Notes: generated by a model not told the origin, from the sequence alone. Positions 17,205 to 26,412 are shown, numbered from the stretch's first letter. The stretch: DNA of 37,376 nucleotides from an uncultured Bacteroidota bacterium (GCA_903911435.1 CAIWDF010000063.1:1-37376), one strand, 5' to 3'. Made by a program: numbers and translations.

Positions 17205-18627
17205 AATCTATTCCTTGTGATTTTAAGATAGCTCCTACTCGCCAGGCATAGAATGCAAGGTAAGCAAAACAAGCTACTCCTACTAAATAACTCCATTGGA
17301 TGCCTAATAAATTGCTAGAAGCTAGTGCTCCTTGAAACCAACTTATCAATCCACCACCCATAATCATCATGATTAAAAAACTCGAGCCTTCATTGGTATG
17401 TTTGCCCAATCCTGCGATTGCCAAAGTAAAAATACATGGCCAAAGGGTAGAACAAAATAAACCGACACTAATGAATGCATATACACTCACCATGCCACTG
17501 GCAAACATCCCTACGAACAATGCCGTGATACCGCAGGCTGAGAAAATGAGTAATTGTCTTGCCGGATTTCCTTTGCTCATAATATTGGCTACTATCAAAA
17601 CAAGAATTACAAATACGTAAACATAAAACGGAGTTAAATCGTGGTTCGCGATTTTGTTGACCAATAAGAAAACTCCAAATGCAATATAAGGCATGAGAAA
17701 ATTCAAAACTGCTTTCACTCCTCCATTTAAGTTGAATGCTCCTACGGATGATGTCCAACGACCAATCATCAAACTTGCCCAAAACAAAGAAACAAAAGGC
17801 GCTACTTGGTCGGTATTGGTATTAGCATGTTGCTTCATGAATTCAGGAAGATTACTTGCTGTAGATACTTCCACACCAACATATACAAATATCCCAATCA
17901 TTCCCAGTAACAATTGAGGATATTTCAACGCACTTGAACGCTCGGCCACCACAGGTATTTCCGATTTCTCATCATCGTTTACCGAGTGTATTTTGTTTGG
18001 TATGGAAGAGAATTTGAATATAACGGCTACCACGATGAAGGCTGCACCAAGAATAAGGTAAGGAGTTTTTATACTCTCGATACTTGCTACCGATTTACTC
18101 CCCGCAGCAATGGTTCCGAAAATAGCAAAACTAATTAAGATGGGACCTATGGTGGTGCCTACATTATTAATACCTCCTGCCAAGCTCAAACGTTGCGAAC
18201 CTTTTCGTGGGTCACCCATCACAATAGCCAACGGATTAGCCGCAGTTTGTTGCAACGAAAATCCTAAACCTACGACAAACAATCCGGATATCATTAAACC
18301 AAACGATGCAGTTTGAGCTGCAGGATAAAACAACAAGGTACCGATAGCCGATATGATTAAGCCCAAGGCAATGCCGTTTTTATATCCTATCCTGTTGAGG
18401 ATATCACCTCCAGATGTTTTCGAAATAAAATAATAAATAAGGGAACCAACGGTGTAGGCAACATAAAAAGCTACCGAAATCAGCTGTGCTTGCCATTGTT
18501 CAAGATTCAGTTTTTCTTTAAACACTGGAATCAGAATATCATTGCTTGCTGCTACAAAACCCCAGAAAAAAAACACTGAAATTAATGTTATTAATGCCGA
18601 AGGTTTTGTTTTGTTCAAGTCGTCCAT
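17176..18627 (-). CDS. FucP/NagP-type MFS sugar transporter
   Basis: 483 residues with about 12 membrane helices. It matches the fucose:H+ symporter family of the major facilitator superfamily: FFFWGFVAASNDILIPVFKE (19-38), LGFSLQQTAANPLAIVMG and LAGGINNVGTTIGPIL. Bacteroidota use members of this family for fucose, glucose, galactose, mannose and GlcNAc. The neighbours point to GlcNAc or mannose released in the periplasm. It is the first gene of the minus-strand operon. Upstream, 18628-18765 is a divergent intergenic region, but I could not find a perfect TAnnTTTG for this direction; the nearest is TATTTTCG. Confidence 0.9.
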   Translation of the reverse strand: MDDLNKTKPSALITLISVFFFWGFVAASNDILIPVFKEKLNLEQWQAQLISVAFYVAYTVGSLIYYFISKTSGGDILNRIGYKNGIALGLIISAIGTLLFYPAAQTASFGLMISGLFVVGLGFSLQQTAANPLAIVMGDPRKGSQRLSLAGGINNVGTTIGPILISFAIFGTIAAGSKSVASIESIKTPYLILGAAFIVVAVIFKFSSIPNKIHSVNDDEKSEIPVVAERSSALKYPQLLLGMIGIFVYVGVEVSTASNLPEFMKQHANTNTDQVAPFVSLFWASLMIGRWTSSVGAFNLNGGVKAVLNFLMPYIAFGVFLLVNKIANHDLTPFYVYVFVILVLIVANIMSKGNPARQLLIFSACGITALFVGMFASGMVSVYAFISVGLFCSTLWPCIFTLAIAGLGKHTNEGSSFLIMMIMGGGLISWFQGALASSNLLGIQWSYLVGVACFAYLAFYAWRVGAILKSQGIDYDATIGSGH

Positions 18628-18741
18628 AAAAGTCGCTAAAATTAATTCACCGAAAATAAGTAAAAACTTTAATCGAATCGGGATTTAATTGCAAAAGTTT
18701 TCAGCCCTGTTTTTCTGTTCTTAAATTTCAATTAAAGTTCT

Positions 18742-18749
18742 TATGTTTG
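18742..18749 (+). promoter_or_regulatory. -7 element for the TlpA-like gene
   Basis: TATGTTTG fits TAnnTTTG and ends 16 bases before the ATG at 18766. The -33 element is not clear. Confidence 0.55.
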
Positions 18750-18765
18750 TTCGAAATAAAAAACA

Positions 18766-20211
18766 ATGAAAAAACAAATTTGCATACTTGCTATTCTCCT
18801 CCATCAGCTTGCGTTTGCTCAAAACGTCAACATATTTTGTCATTTCAACTTGGCTGCTGCCGATTCGTGTAGTATCCGTGTTGACAAGTTTCATATCCGC
18901 GATTTCGACCCGTTGACGAAACATGCTTTGGTAGAAAACGAGTGTCAATTTAAATTGAACATTGACCAACCTACCCTTGCTGAGTTTATGTACAACAAGC
19001 AGTCGGTAAACTTTTGGCTTGAACCCAACGACAATTTAAAACTCACCATTGATTACGACTCGCTTTATAAAGCCATAAAAATAGAAGGCACAGGCAATGT
19101 ACACAACAGTTTTCTGATTGCTTTTTTCAAATCGTTTAAGTCCGATTTCGACAAAGACCTTATTAAACAATCGATGCTGAGCACAGGAATAGACGCATTC
19201 GAAAACAACTTGTTCAAACAACGAAAAAAACAACTTGAGTTCTTCAACAGTTATAAAGACAAAGCTTCCTTTTCCGCTGCCTTCAATGCTTATGTTGCTA
19301 ACATGATTAAATACAATTATTATTATCAATTGCAGGCCTTCGCCATCATCAATGCCAACGATAACAAAGGACTTACTGTAACTCCAATACCAAGTCTACT
19401 TTTGGAAGAGATAACACCTGCAATTGCCAACAATGACGATGCCCTCAACTGCGAACAATATCGAAACTTTCTGAATTATTACATTATCTACAATACTTCG
19501 AAAGCTAATGGATTCAACAAGTTTACCGACAATTCTGTTTCGATGGAAAAGAAAATGGCATTCACCAACCAAACCATCATTGGCCGTGCTAACGCTTATT
19601 TTATTGCCAATTACCTCAACGACAATGTGGCTAATGTTTCACCTTTTACTGCTAAACATATTTATGAGATGCTTTCTTTCAACGAGAAAAAAGGAGAATA
19701 CACTCGTTTGCTGAAAACCAAATGCGAAAAACAAATCAACAACAAAGAAGCGCTGGCAAAAAAAGCTGATGTGCCTGCAAGTAGTGCTACTTCGGCTGTT
19801 AAAATAATGGGTACCGATGGTAAGTACTTTACCTTTGACGATTTAAAAGGCAAAGTGGTGTATGTCGATTTTTGGGCTAGTTGGTGCGGTCCTTGTAGGC
19901 AGCAATTCCCCTTTTCGAAAGAATTACACAAAAAGTTCACTCCAAAACAATTGAAAAACCTTGTTTTCCTTTATATCTCTATCGACAAAACCGAAGAAAT
20001 TTGGAAAAAAGCCATCGAGCAAAACGGGCTTGGCGAGATGAAAAACGGTTTGGTACCAGGTGATTGGAGCAGCGAGATTGTAAAATATTTTCAAATAAAC
20101 TCCATTCCGCGATATATGCTTATTGACAAAAAGGGAAACATTATCGACATCAATGCCAAACGCCCTAGCGATGAAGCCGCTTACGATGATATTCTGAAAC
20201 TGCTCGAATAG
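18766..20211 (+). CDS. TlpA-like thiol-disulfide oxidoreductase with N-terminal extension
   Basis: 481 residues. A signal peptide (1-18, ending AFAQ) is followed by a beta-rich N-terminal domain (about 20-115), a helical middle (about 115-330) and a thioredoxin domain (about 345-481). The active site is WCGPC (373-377) in YVDFWASWCGPCRQQFPF, and the cis-proline segment is INSIPRYMLID. This architecture is common in Bacteroidota periplasmic TlpA/ResA-like reductases, thought to keep cysteines of envelope proteins reduced. It is transcribed divergently from the glycan operon and ends before the 21-bp repeat array. The target is unknown. Confidence 0.9.
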   Translation: MKKQICILAILLHQLAFAQNVNIFCHFNLAAADSCSIRVDKFHIRDFDPLTKHALVENECQFKLNIDQPTLAEFMYNKQSVNFWLEPNDNLKLTIDYDSLYKAIKIEGTGNVHNSFLIAFFKSFKSDFDKDLIKQSMLSTGIDAFENNLFKQRKKQLEFFNSYKDKASFSAAFNAYVANMIKYNYYYQLQAFAIINANDNKGLTVTPIPSLLLEEITPAIANNDDALNCEQYRNFLNYYIIYNTSKANGFNKFTDNSVSMEKKMAFTNQTIIGRANAYFIANYLNDNVANVSPFTAKHIYEMLSFNEKKGEYTRLLKTKCEKQINNKEALAKKADVPASSATSAVKIMGTDGKYFTFDDLKGKVVYVDFWASWCGPCRQQFPFSKELHKKFTPKQLKNLVFLYISIDKTEEIWKKAIEQNGLGEMKNGLVPGDWSSEIVKYFQINSIPRYMLIDKKGNIIDINAKRPSDEAAYDDILKLLE

Positions 20212-20385
20212 CTTTTTGTTGTATAATGGTAAAGTATGGCGAGTAAACTCGAAACCAAACCTAAGCTAGCTACTTTTAACTAACATTTAGTCAAAAGTTT
20301 GACAAAAACGAGTTTACATATATTTAAGTATACCTCGACTTATTATAATTCGAACAAAACCAAATGGCATTTTAGCAAAAGTGAG

Positions 20386-20688
20386 TACTTTTGCTCCAAC
20401 ATAGGACACTTTTACTCCAACAGCGAATACTTTTGTTCCAACACTGGACACTTTTGCTCCAACACAGGACACTTTTGTCCCAACAGCGAATACTTTTGTT
20501 CCAAAAGTGAATACTTTTGCTCCAACACAGGACACTTTTGTCCCAACAGAGGACACTTTTGCTCCATCACAGGATACTTTTGTTCCAACACAGGACACTT
20601 TTGCTCCATCACAGGATACTTTTGTTCCAACACTGGACACTTTTACTCCATCACAGGATACTTTTACTCCATCACAGGACACTTTTGG
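20386..20688. repeat. 21-bp tandem repeat array, 14 full copies plus a partial
   Basis: Units start every 21 bases from 20386 to 20659, with a partial copy from 20680. The unit has an invariant CTTTT core (ACTTTTG in most copies), then YTCCAAC or YTCCATC, then a variable end (ACAGGA, ACTGGA, AGCGAA, AGTGAA). The first base alternates T/C. The repeat carries no stop codon in any of six frames, so long spurious frames cross it on both strands. A degenerate unit before it makes an inverted repeat with the first copy (9-bp arms around 20374-20395). The rest of 20212-20873 shows no gene or clear promoter; TCTTTTTG near 20812 is one mismatch from a -7 box. Confidence 0.95.
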
Positions 20689-20873
20689 AAAAAAACCGGA
20701 AGGTATTCAGAATTTATACAATAAGACCGAACTCTCTTAACAAAATCTATTGTGAAAATAGAAATAATCAAGCCAAAGAAAGATACTTCCACATTGATTC
20801 TTTAGGTATTCGTCTCTTTTTGGAAAGTGCATTAATATATATGGTAGCTTTGCCGAAACTAGTAGGAAAAAAT

Positions 20874-21302
20874 ATGAAGAAATTAATGGTAATGGTTTTG
20901 GCAATAGCAAGTTTTAGCTATGCTCAGGCACAAAAAGTAAAAGAAGCGGAAGTGCCAACGGAAGTAAAAGCTGCGTTTGCAAAACAATATCCTGGCACAA
21001 AGGCAGGAGGTTGGATAAAAGAGAATGGTAATTATGAAGTGGAGTTTGATTATAAAAAAGCAGAAATGACGCTGGTAATAGACCCTAAAGGCACGGTGCT
21101 GGAAACAGAAACGGAAATAAAGGTGAGCGAATTGCCAAAAACAGTTTTGGATTATTGCGCTAGCAAATATGTAGGAAAAAAGATTAAAGAAGCTTCGCGT
21201 ATAGTAGGTGCTGCCGGAGAGGTAACTTACGAAGCGGAAATCGAAAAAATGGATGTTCTGTTTGATGCGAATGGAAAGTTTTTAAAAGAATCGAAAGACT
21301 AA
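20874..21302 (+). CDS. Periplasmic PepSY-like (DUF2874-type) protein
   Basis: 142 residues from the chosen ATG at 20874, which is followed directly by a signal peptide (MKKLMVMVLAIASFSYAQAQ). An upstream ATG at 20841 would place extra residues before the signal, and the frame continues back into the repeats, so the internal start is preferred. The mature part holds two repeats of the PepSY-like/BLIP-like fold: VPTEVKAAFAKQYPGTKAGG with WIKENGNYEVEFDYKKAEMT, then LPKTVLDYCASKYVGKKIKE with YEAEIEKMDVLFDANGK. Such small proteins are frequent in Bacteroidota envelopes. Their function is not established; protease inhibition or sensing has been suggested for the fold. Confidence 0.85.
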   Translation: MKKLMVMVLAIASFSYAQAQKVKEAEVPTEVKAAFAKQYPGTKAGGWIKENGNYEVEFDYKKAEMTLVIDPKGTVLETETEIKVSELPKTVLDYCASKYVGKKIKEASRIVGAAGEVTYEAEIEKMDVLFDANGKFLKESKD

Positions 21303-21316
21303 TCAATATATAACAG

Positions 21317-21354
21317 AGGGCATGCCAATGAGGTATGCCCTTTCTTGTTGGCAT
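21317..21354 (+). promoter_or_regulatory. Attenuator-like alternative hairpins between the PepSY-like gene and the TonB receptor
   Basis: The first stem, AGGGCATGCC with GGTATGCCCT (21317-21326 and 21332-21341), is followed by TTCTT and resembles a terminator. A second stem, ATGCCAA with TTGGCAT (21322-21328 and 21348-21354), uses part of the same left arm, so the two exclude each other. This could be a simple imperfect terminator or a conditional one. Confidence 0.5.
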
Positions 21355-21384
21355 TAAATTTATCACATCTATCACTCACCCATT

Positions 21385-23544
21385 TTGAAACGCAATACCC
21401 TTCTTTCATTTTGTTTTGTGTTCGCCTCCCTATTTACCTCGGCACAAAACACATTTAAAGCCAAACTACAAGATAGCCTCACACACGAAGCTTTGGTTGG
21501 TGTGGTAGTGAGCATCGAAAACACAACCATAGGTGCAAGCTCTGATGCCAACGGAAACGTGGTATTAAACAATATTCCGAATGGAAAACAACGCTTGGTA
21601 TTCAGCTTGATGGGGTACAAAAAAACCATTCGTAGTTTCGATTTCCCTATTGCTTCCACTGCACCATTGTTGATTAACCTTGTAAATGCCGAAAATGAGT
21701 TAGAAGAAATAATCGTGAGTACCATGCGCACCAATTCGCGTATTGATGATCTTCCTACCAAAGTGGAAGTACTCGGACAAGAAGAAATGGACGAAGAAAG
21801 CACGCTTGTGCCAGGCAATGTATCCAGTATTTTAGGCGATTTGTCCATCATTACCATACAACGCACCAATCAGATAAACGGTAATGATGCCATTCGTATG
21901 CAAGGGCAGGATTCGAAATACACACAAATAATGCGAGATGGCTTGCCGCTGTATGGTGGGTTTTCGGGAAGTTTGGGAGTGTTGTCTATCCCGCCCCTTA
22001 ACCTGAAACAAGTAGAGATAATAAAAGGTTCGGCTTCTACTTTATATGGTGGCGGAGCCATAGGCGGATTGATTAATTTTATTTCAAAAACACCTGTAGA
22101 TACTCCCAATGCTACCCTTTCGCTAAATGCAACTACGTTGAAAGAAGCCAATTTTAATGCATTTGCATCGGGCAAAAAAGGAAAAATGGGTGCTACTTTG
22201 TTTGCCGGAGCAAATGTAAAACAAGCGGTGGATATAAACGGAGATGGGTTTACAGAAGTACCTGCCAACGAAAACTACATGGTTAATCCCCGATTGTTTT
22301 TTTATATCAACAAACGAACTGACCTGGTTGTTGGGCTTTCGTCAAATTACAATAATAGCACAGGTGGCGACATCGCAGCGGTACAGCATGGAGCAGATAC
22401 GGCACATCCTTTTTTGCAAAAGGAAAAAATATTTAGAAATACAGCTGATTTGGTGTTTAATCATCAGTTTTCGGAAAAGAATAACTTGACGTTTAAAACA
22501 GCTGGCAGTTCGTTTAAGAGAGATATTAACTACTCCGGTTTCGTGTTTAACGGTACTCAGTATTCGAGCTACAGTGAGCTGAATGATGCGCTGAAGATTA
22601 AAAACCATAACATCATTGTAGGTCTTAATCTCATTTCCGAAAACTTTATGTTGAGCAATTGCAATGCTCCTCTGTTTTCTAATTACAATTATTACACTGT
22701 GGGAAGTTTTGTTCAGGACGACTGGCAGGCTTTTAAGAAGCTGTCGTTTCAGCTGGGTGTTCGTTATGATGTTCATAATACATTCGGCAATTTTTTCCTG
22801 CCCAGAGTTTCGTTGTTTTATAAACCCACCAATAAGTTTAGCGTAAGGCTTGCGGTGGGAAGCGGGTACAAAACGCCCAACCTTTTTGATATTGCCGATC
22901 CTTCGCCAAATTTGAGTTCATTGCCGAATACCATTCAGTCAGAAAACTCGTATGGAGTTAATGCCGATATAAATTATCACACGGTTATTTTTGAAAAACT
23001 GAGTATTCAAATCAATCAAGCATTTTATTATTCTAATATCACCCACCCTGTGGTAATTGATACTTCGGGAGCAATGGTAACGGCACGAAATGGAAACTTT
23101 GTGGTGAATAGTTACGGTACGGATACCTATATCCGCTTTGCTTATGAAGAGTTGGAATTGTATTTGGGATATAACCATACGGAAGCAACACAAAACTATG
23201 ATGCCGCTACTTATAATATGCCATTCAATCCGAAGGATAAGTTTTCGGCTACATTGGCTTATAAAATAGAAGAAAAATGGAGAATGGGTATTGAGTCGTC
23301 AAACACAGCCAACCAATATATTTATAACAATAAAAAAGTAAAAGATATCTGGTTTATGGCCTTGATGGTGGAACGAAAGTTTAACCGAGTAGGAATCGTT
23401 TTGAATTGCGAAAATGTACTCGACACCCGACAGTCGCAATACTCACCTTTAATAGCAGGCACCACTAAAACGCCTGTTTTTATGCCCGTTTGGGGGCCTG
23501 TAGAAGGAAGGGTGATTAATTTATCTATCAGGATAGTGATTTAA
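21385..23544 (+). CDS. TonB-dependent outer-membrane receptor
   Basis: 719 residues. A signal peptide (1-20, ending TSAQ) is followed by a carboxypeptidase-regulatory-like domain (about 22-100), a TonB-box-like EEIIVSTMR (about 111-119), the plug (about 120-230, with DGLPLYGGFSG and VEIIKGSASTLYGGGAIGGL) and a beta-barrel. The length suits siderophore, cobalamin or metal receptors rather than the much larger SusC proteins. The substrate is not evident. The best start is TTG at 21385, since the signal peptide begins there and no in-frame ATG precedes it. It follows the PepSY-like gene after a hairpin region and has no clear promoter of its own, so read-through is possible. Confidence 0.92.
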   Translation: MKRNTLLSFCFVFASLFTSAQNTFKAKLQDSLTHEALVGVVVSIENTTIGASSDANGNVVLNNIPNGKQRLVFSLMGYKKTIRSFDFPIASTAPLLINLVNAENELEEIIVSTMRTNSRIDDLPTKVEVLGQEEMDEESTLVPGNVSSILGDLSIITIQRTNQINGNDAIRMQGQDSKYTQIMRDGLPLYGGFSGSLGVLSIPPLNLKQVEIIKGSASTLYGGGAIGGLINFISKTPVDTPNATLSLNATTLKEANFNAFASGKKGKMGATLFAGANVKQAVDINGDGFTEVPANENYMVNPRLFFYINKRTDLVVGLSSNYNNSTGGDIAAVQHGADTAHPFLQKEKIFRNTADLVFNHQFSEKNNLTFKTAGSSFKRDINYSGFVFNGTQYSSYSELNDALKIKNHNIIVGLNLISENFMLSNCNAPLFSNYNYYTVGSFVQDDWQAFKKLSFQLGVRYDVHNTFGNFFLPRVSLFYKPTNKFSVRLAVGSGYKTPNLFDIADPSPNLSSLPNTIQSENSYGVNADINYHTVIFEKLSIQINQAFYYSNITHPVVIDTSGAMVTARNGNFVVNSYGTDTYIRFAYEELELYLGYNHTEATQNYDAATYNMPFNPKDKFSATLAYKIEEKWRMGIESSNTANQYIYNNKKVKDIWFMALMVERKFNRVGIVLNCENVLDTRQSQYSPLIAGTTKTPVFMPVWGPVEGRVINLSIRIVI

Positions 23545-23565
23545 GAATGTCGATTGTTTGAATGT

Positions 23566-24408
23566 TTAAATAACATCAGCAAAAGACTTCTCCATCTTTC
23601 TGAAGTACCATATTCCAAGGAATAAGGACAATACACTAACCACAATGGATGCTATAAATTCGTTAAGATGAAGAGGAGTGCTTCCACCTAAAATACACCA
23701 ACGAAATCCATCAATAACACCCACCATAGGATTGAGTGCATAAAGGTATTTCAAAAACTGAGGAATATCTTTGTTGTAAATAACACTACTACTAAAACCA
23801 ATTGGAGATATGTATAAGCCAAATTGAATGATGAAGGGAACCACATATCTAAAATCGCGATACTTCACATTGAGCGCTGCGATGAAAAGACCAGTCCCCA
23901 TAGCTGTAACGGTAGCCAAGATTAAAAATAGCGGAAGAAAAAGAATTCGGTAATCGGGTATAAAATGATACCAAAAGAAAAGGACAATAAGAATGACAAA
24001 AGAAATTAGAAAATCAATAAAACTAACAATAATGGATGAAGCAGGGACAATCAATCGAGGGAAATAAACCTTAGTAAGCAAGTTTGAATTTGCAACTAAT
24101 GACCCAGCAGATTCGCTAAATGCATTGGAGAAAAATTGCCAAGGAAGCATTCCAGCACAAACCATGATGGCATAAGGCACACCTGCTTCGGAAGAAAAGT
24201 TGCCAAGTTTGTTGAACACCACCGTAAAAACAACGATGGTGATTAAAGGACGGAGAACACTCCAAAGCACCCCAATGACGGTTTGCTTGTACCTAACTAA
24301 AATATCACGCCAAGCCAAAAAATAGAAAAGCCCCCGGTAATTCCAGAGGTCTTTCCAATAGTTACTGTTTTCAGTACCTGGTTCTATAATAATACGGTGC
24401 TTACTCAA
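23566..24408 (-). CDS. ABC-2 type polysaccharide export permease (Wzm/TagG family)
   Basis: 280 residues with six hydrophobic helices. It has the N-terminal amphipathic region of the family (LWNYRGLFYFLAWRDILVRY, then KQTVIGVLWSVLRPL) and the later NPMVGVIDGFRWCILG. These permeases export O-antigen or other undecaprenyl-linked polysaccharide with a Wzt-type ATPase. No ATPase gene lies within the window; the convergent TonB receptor gene follows 21 bases downstream. The gene starts 22 bases after rny on the same strand and may be carried by that transcript. Confidence 0.9.
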   Translation of the reverse strand: MSKHRIIIEPGTENSNYWKDLWNYRGLFYFLAWRDILVRYKQTVIGVLWSVLRPLITIVVFTVVFNKLGNFSSEAGVPYAIMVCAGMLPWQFFSNAFSESAGSLVANSNLLTKVYFPRLIVPASSIIVSFIDFLISFVILIVLFFWYHFIPDYRILFLPLFLILATVTAMGTGLFIAALNVKYRDFRYVVPFIIQFGLYISPIGFSSSVIYNKDIPQFLKYLYALNPMVGVIDGFRWCILGGSTPLHLNEFIASIVVSVLSLFLGIWYFRKMEKSFADVI

Positions 24409-24430
24409 ATTTATTTAGAATTATAAATCT

Positions 24431-25978
24431 CTATTTAGCATAATTCACTGCACGCGTCTCTCGAATAACCGTTACCTTCACTTGACCAGGATAAGTCATT
24501 TCGGTTTGTATTCGTTGGGAAATATCAAATGACAATGCTTCTGCGTCTTTGTCGGTTACCTTATCACTTGATACGAGAACTCTTAATTCACGTCCAGCTT
24601 GAATAGCATACGTTTTATCAACACCTGGGTACGAAAGCGCAAGTGCTTCCAAATCCTTTAATCGTTTAATATATTGCTCAACCACCTCGCGTCTTGCACC
24701 AGGACGAGCACCACTAATGGCGTCACATACCTGAACAATCGGAGAGATTAATGTTGTCATTTCTATTTCATCATGGTGAGCACCAATCGCATTACACACC
24801 TCCGGTTTTTCCTTATACTTCTCAGCAAGTTGCATACCTAAGATAGCGTGTGGCACCTCTGGTTGATCGTCAGGCACTTTACCAATATCGTGTAACAAAC
24901 CTGCACGTTTGGCAACTTTTACGTTTAGGCCTAATTCAGCTGCCATGGTAGCACATAAATTAGCAACCTCGCGCGAGTGTTGTAATAAATTCTGACCGTA
25001 AGAAGAACGATATTTCATACGACCAACCATCCTTATCAATTCTGGATGCAATCCATGAATGCCAAGATCAATGGTTGTACGTTTACCTATTTCTACAATT
25101 TCGTCTTCTATTTGTTTCTTTACTTTTTCTACAACTTCTTCAATACGCGCAGGGTGAATACGCCCATCGGTGACCAATTGATGAAGGGCCAAACGAGCAA
25201 TCTCTCTACGTACGGGGTCGAATCCAGATAAGATTATTGCCTCAGGAGTATCATCAACAATAATCTCAATTCCGGTTGCAGCTTCAAGAGCACGTATGTT
25301 TCGTCCTTCACGACCAATAATTCGCCCTTTCACCTCATCACTTTCAATATGGAAAACGGACACAGAGTTTTCGATGGCATGTTCAGTAGCTACTCTTTGG
25401 ATGGTTTGAATAACCACCTTCTTTGCTTCTTTGTTTGCATTGATTTTGGCCTCTTCAACGATATCCTTAATATGCGACATAGCATCTGTTCTAGCCTCTG
25501 CTTTTAACGATTCTACTAACTGAGCTTTAGCTTCCTCAGCTTTCAACCCACTTAAGGTCTCCAATTGCTCCACTTGGCGTTTGTGAAACTTATCTACTTC
25601 CGTTTGTTTTGCATTAACCAATTCCAATTGATGCGTCAAATTTTGACGCAGTGCATCAAGTTCCACATCTTTACGTTGCGCACCCTCAAGCTTCTGAGCC
25701 AATGATTGTTCTTTTTGCTTCATTCTGTTTTCAGACTGTTGCACCGCCATGTTTTTTTCATTGATAAACTTGTCATGTTCAAGTTTCAGCTGGTCGAACT
25801 TTTCCTTTGCTTGCAACATTTTAGTTTTTTTAATCACATCTGCTTCAGCTTCGGCAACCTTAAGTATACCATCGGCTTTAGTAACATTTGCTTTTTTAAT
25901 TACCATGAAGGTAATGAGTGCGCCCAAGCCGATTCCAACCAAGGCAGCAGCGACAATAAGTATTAAATTGATGTCCAT
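24431..25978 (-). CDS. rny: Ribonuclease Y
   Basis: 515 residues, the normal length. One N-terminal membrane helix (4-26) anchors the enzyme. A long coiled coil (about 30-200) is followed by a KH domain ([20 protein letters not shown], near 216-235) and an HD domain ([12 protein letters not shown], then [13 protein letters not shown]) that carries the endonuclease metal site. It initiates mRNA decay at the membrane. It follows zapA after a 119-base interval that may contain a structured RNA and no perfect promoter box. Confidence 0.96.
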   Translation of the reverse strand: MDINLILIVAAALVGIGLGALITFMVIKKANVTKADGILKVAEAEADVIKKTKMLQAKEKFDQLKLEHDKFINEKNMAVQQSENRMKQKEQSLAQKLEGAQRKDVELDALRQNLTHQLELVNAKQTEVDKFHKRQVEQLETLSGLKAEEAKAQLVESLKAEARTDAMSHIKDIVEEAKINANKEAKKVVIQTIQRVATEHAIENSVSVFHIESDEVKGRIIGREGRNIRALEAATGIEIIVDDTPEAIILSGFDPVRREIARLALHQLVTDGRIHPARIEEVVEKVKKQIEDEIVEIGKRTTIDLGIHGLHPELIRMVGRMKYRSSYGQNLLQHSREVANLCATMAAELGLNVKVAKRAGLLHDIGKVPDDQPEVPHAILGMQLAEKYKEKPEVCNAIGAHHDEIEMTTLISPIVQVCDAISGARPGARREVVEQYIKRLKDLEALALSYPGVDKTYAIQAGRELRVLVSSDKVTDKDAEALSFDISQRIQTEMTYPGQVKVTVIRETRAVNYAK

Positions 25979-25996
25979 AAATTTTTTAAATTAATA

Positions 25997-26067
25997 ATTG
26001 ATATTACCAAATCCCGTTAGTCAAAACAGACTGATACCGGGGCACTCTAAAATTGATGCGGAATATT
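25997..26067 (-). ncRNA. Candidate structured RNA (possible 6S-like) between zapA and rny
   Basis: On the minus strand, ATATTCC can pair with GGTAATAT (one bulge) to close an internal bubble. Within it an apical hairpin forms from CCCG/CGGG and CAGTC/GACT arms. A closing stem, a one-sided bubble and an apical stem resemble the 6S RNA plan, and in enterobacteria 6S RNA lies next to zapA. The interval is only 119 bases, so it is short for 6S, and a leader of rny is an alternative. Boundaries are approximate. Confidence 0.25.
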
Positions 26068-26097
26068 GTTGCTTACGATTTTTTGTAAAAAAGTAAA

Positions 26098-26391
26098 CTA
26101 TAAAGGAATGCTCTCTTTTTGAAGATAGTTTGAAACAAATAAGTCGAGTTGGTCAATTTCTTTTTCCAGCTCTGGTGATTTGCGAGGTATATTTAGTTGA
26201 GTTGCCAATAAGTTGAGTGCTGCCATAGCAAGCAAATCTTGCTTCTCGCGCACTGCGTAGTTATTCTCAAAATCTTTCACCTTTTCATTAATAAGATTAG
26301 CCGCCTCAAGAACAGTACACTCCTCTTCCTGTTTAACAGTAAGTGGGTAGGTGCGTCCAGCGATTAATACTTTTAATGATACTTCAGCCAT
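26098..26391 (-). CDS. zapA: Cell division protein ZapA
   Basis: 97 residues. The N-terminal ZapA domain (VSLKVLIAGRTYPLTVKQEE-like start with AANLINEKVKDFENNY) is followed by a C-terminal helix (DLLAMAALNLLATQL) for coiled-coil tetramer formation. ZapA binds and bundles FtsZ at the division site. It follows the ZapB-like gene by 76 bases, has its own TACTTTTG box at 26405-26412 and lies upstream of rny, an arrangement I associate with this phylum. Confidence 0.88.
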   Translation of the reverse strand: MAEVSLKVLIAGRTYPLTVKQEEECTVLEAANLINEKVKDFENNYAVREKQDLLAMAALNLLATQLNIPRKSPELEKEIDQLDLFVSNYLQKESIPL

Positions 26392-26404
26392 AATTTATTG
26401 TTTA

Positions 26405-26412
26405 CAAAAGTA
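26405..26412 (-). promoter_or_regulatory. -7 element for zapA
   Basis: TACTTTTG on the minus strand, 13 bases before the ATG at 26391. An upstream TTGG is 22 bases away, slightly beyond the usual spacing. Confidence 0.5.

Noticed and set aside
20386-20688. CRISPR array or repeat-protein gene in the 21-bp array
   Set aside because: The copies are contiguous with no unique spacers and no cas genes are nearby. All six frames are open only because the unit length is divisible by three and lacks stop triplets, and no frame has its own start region.
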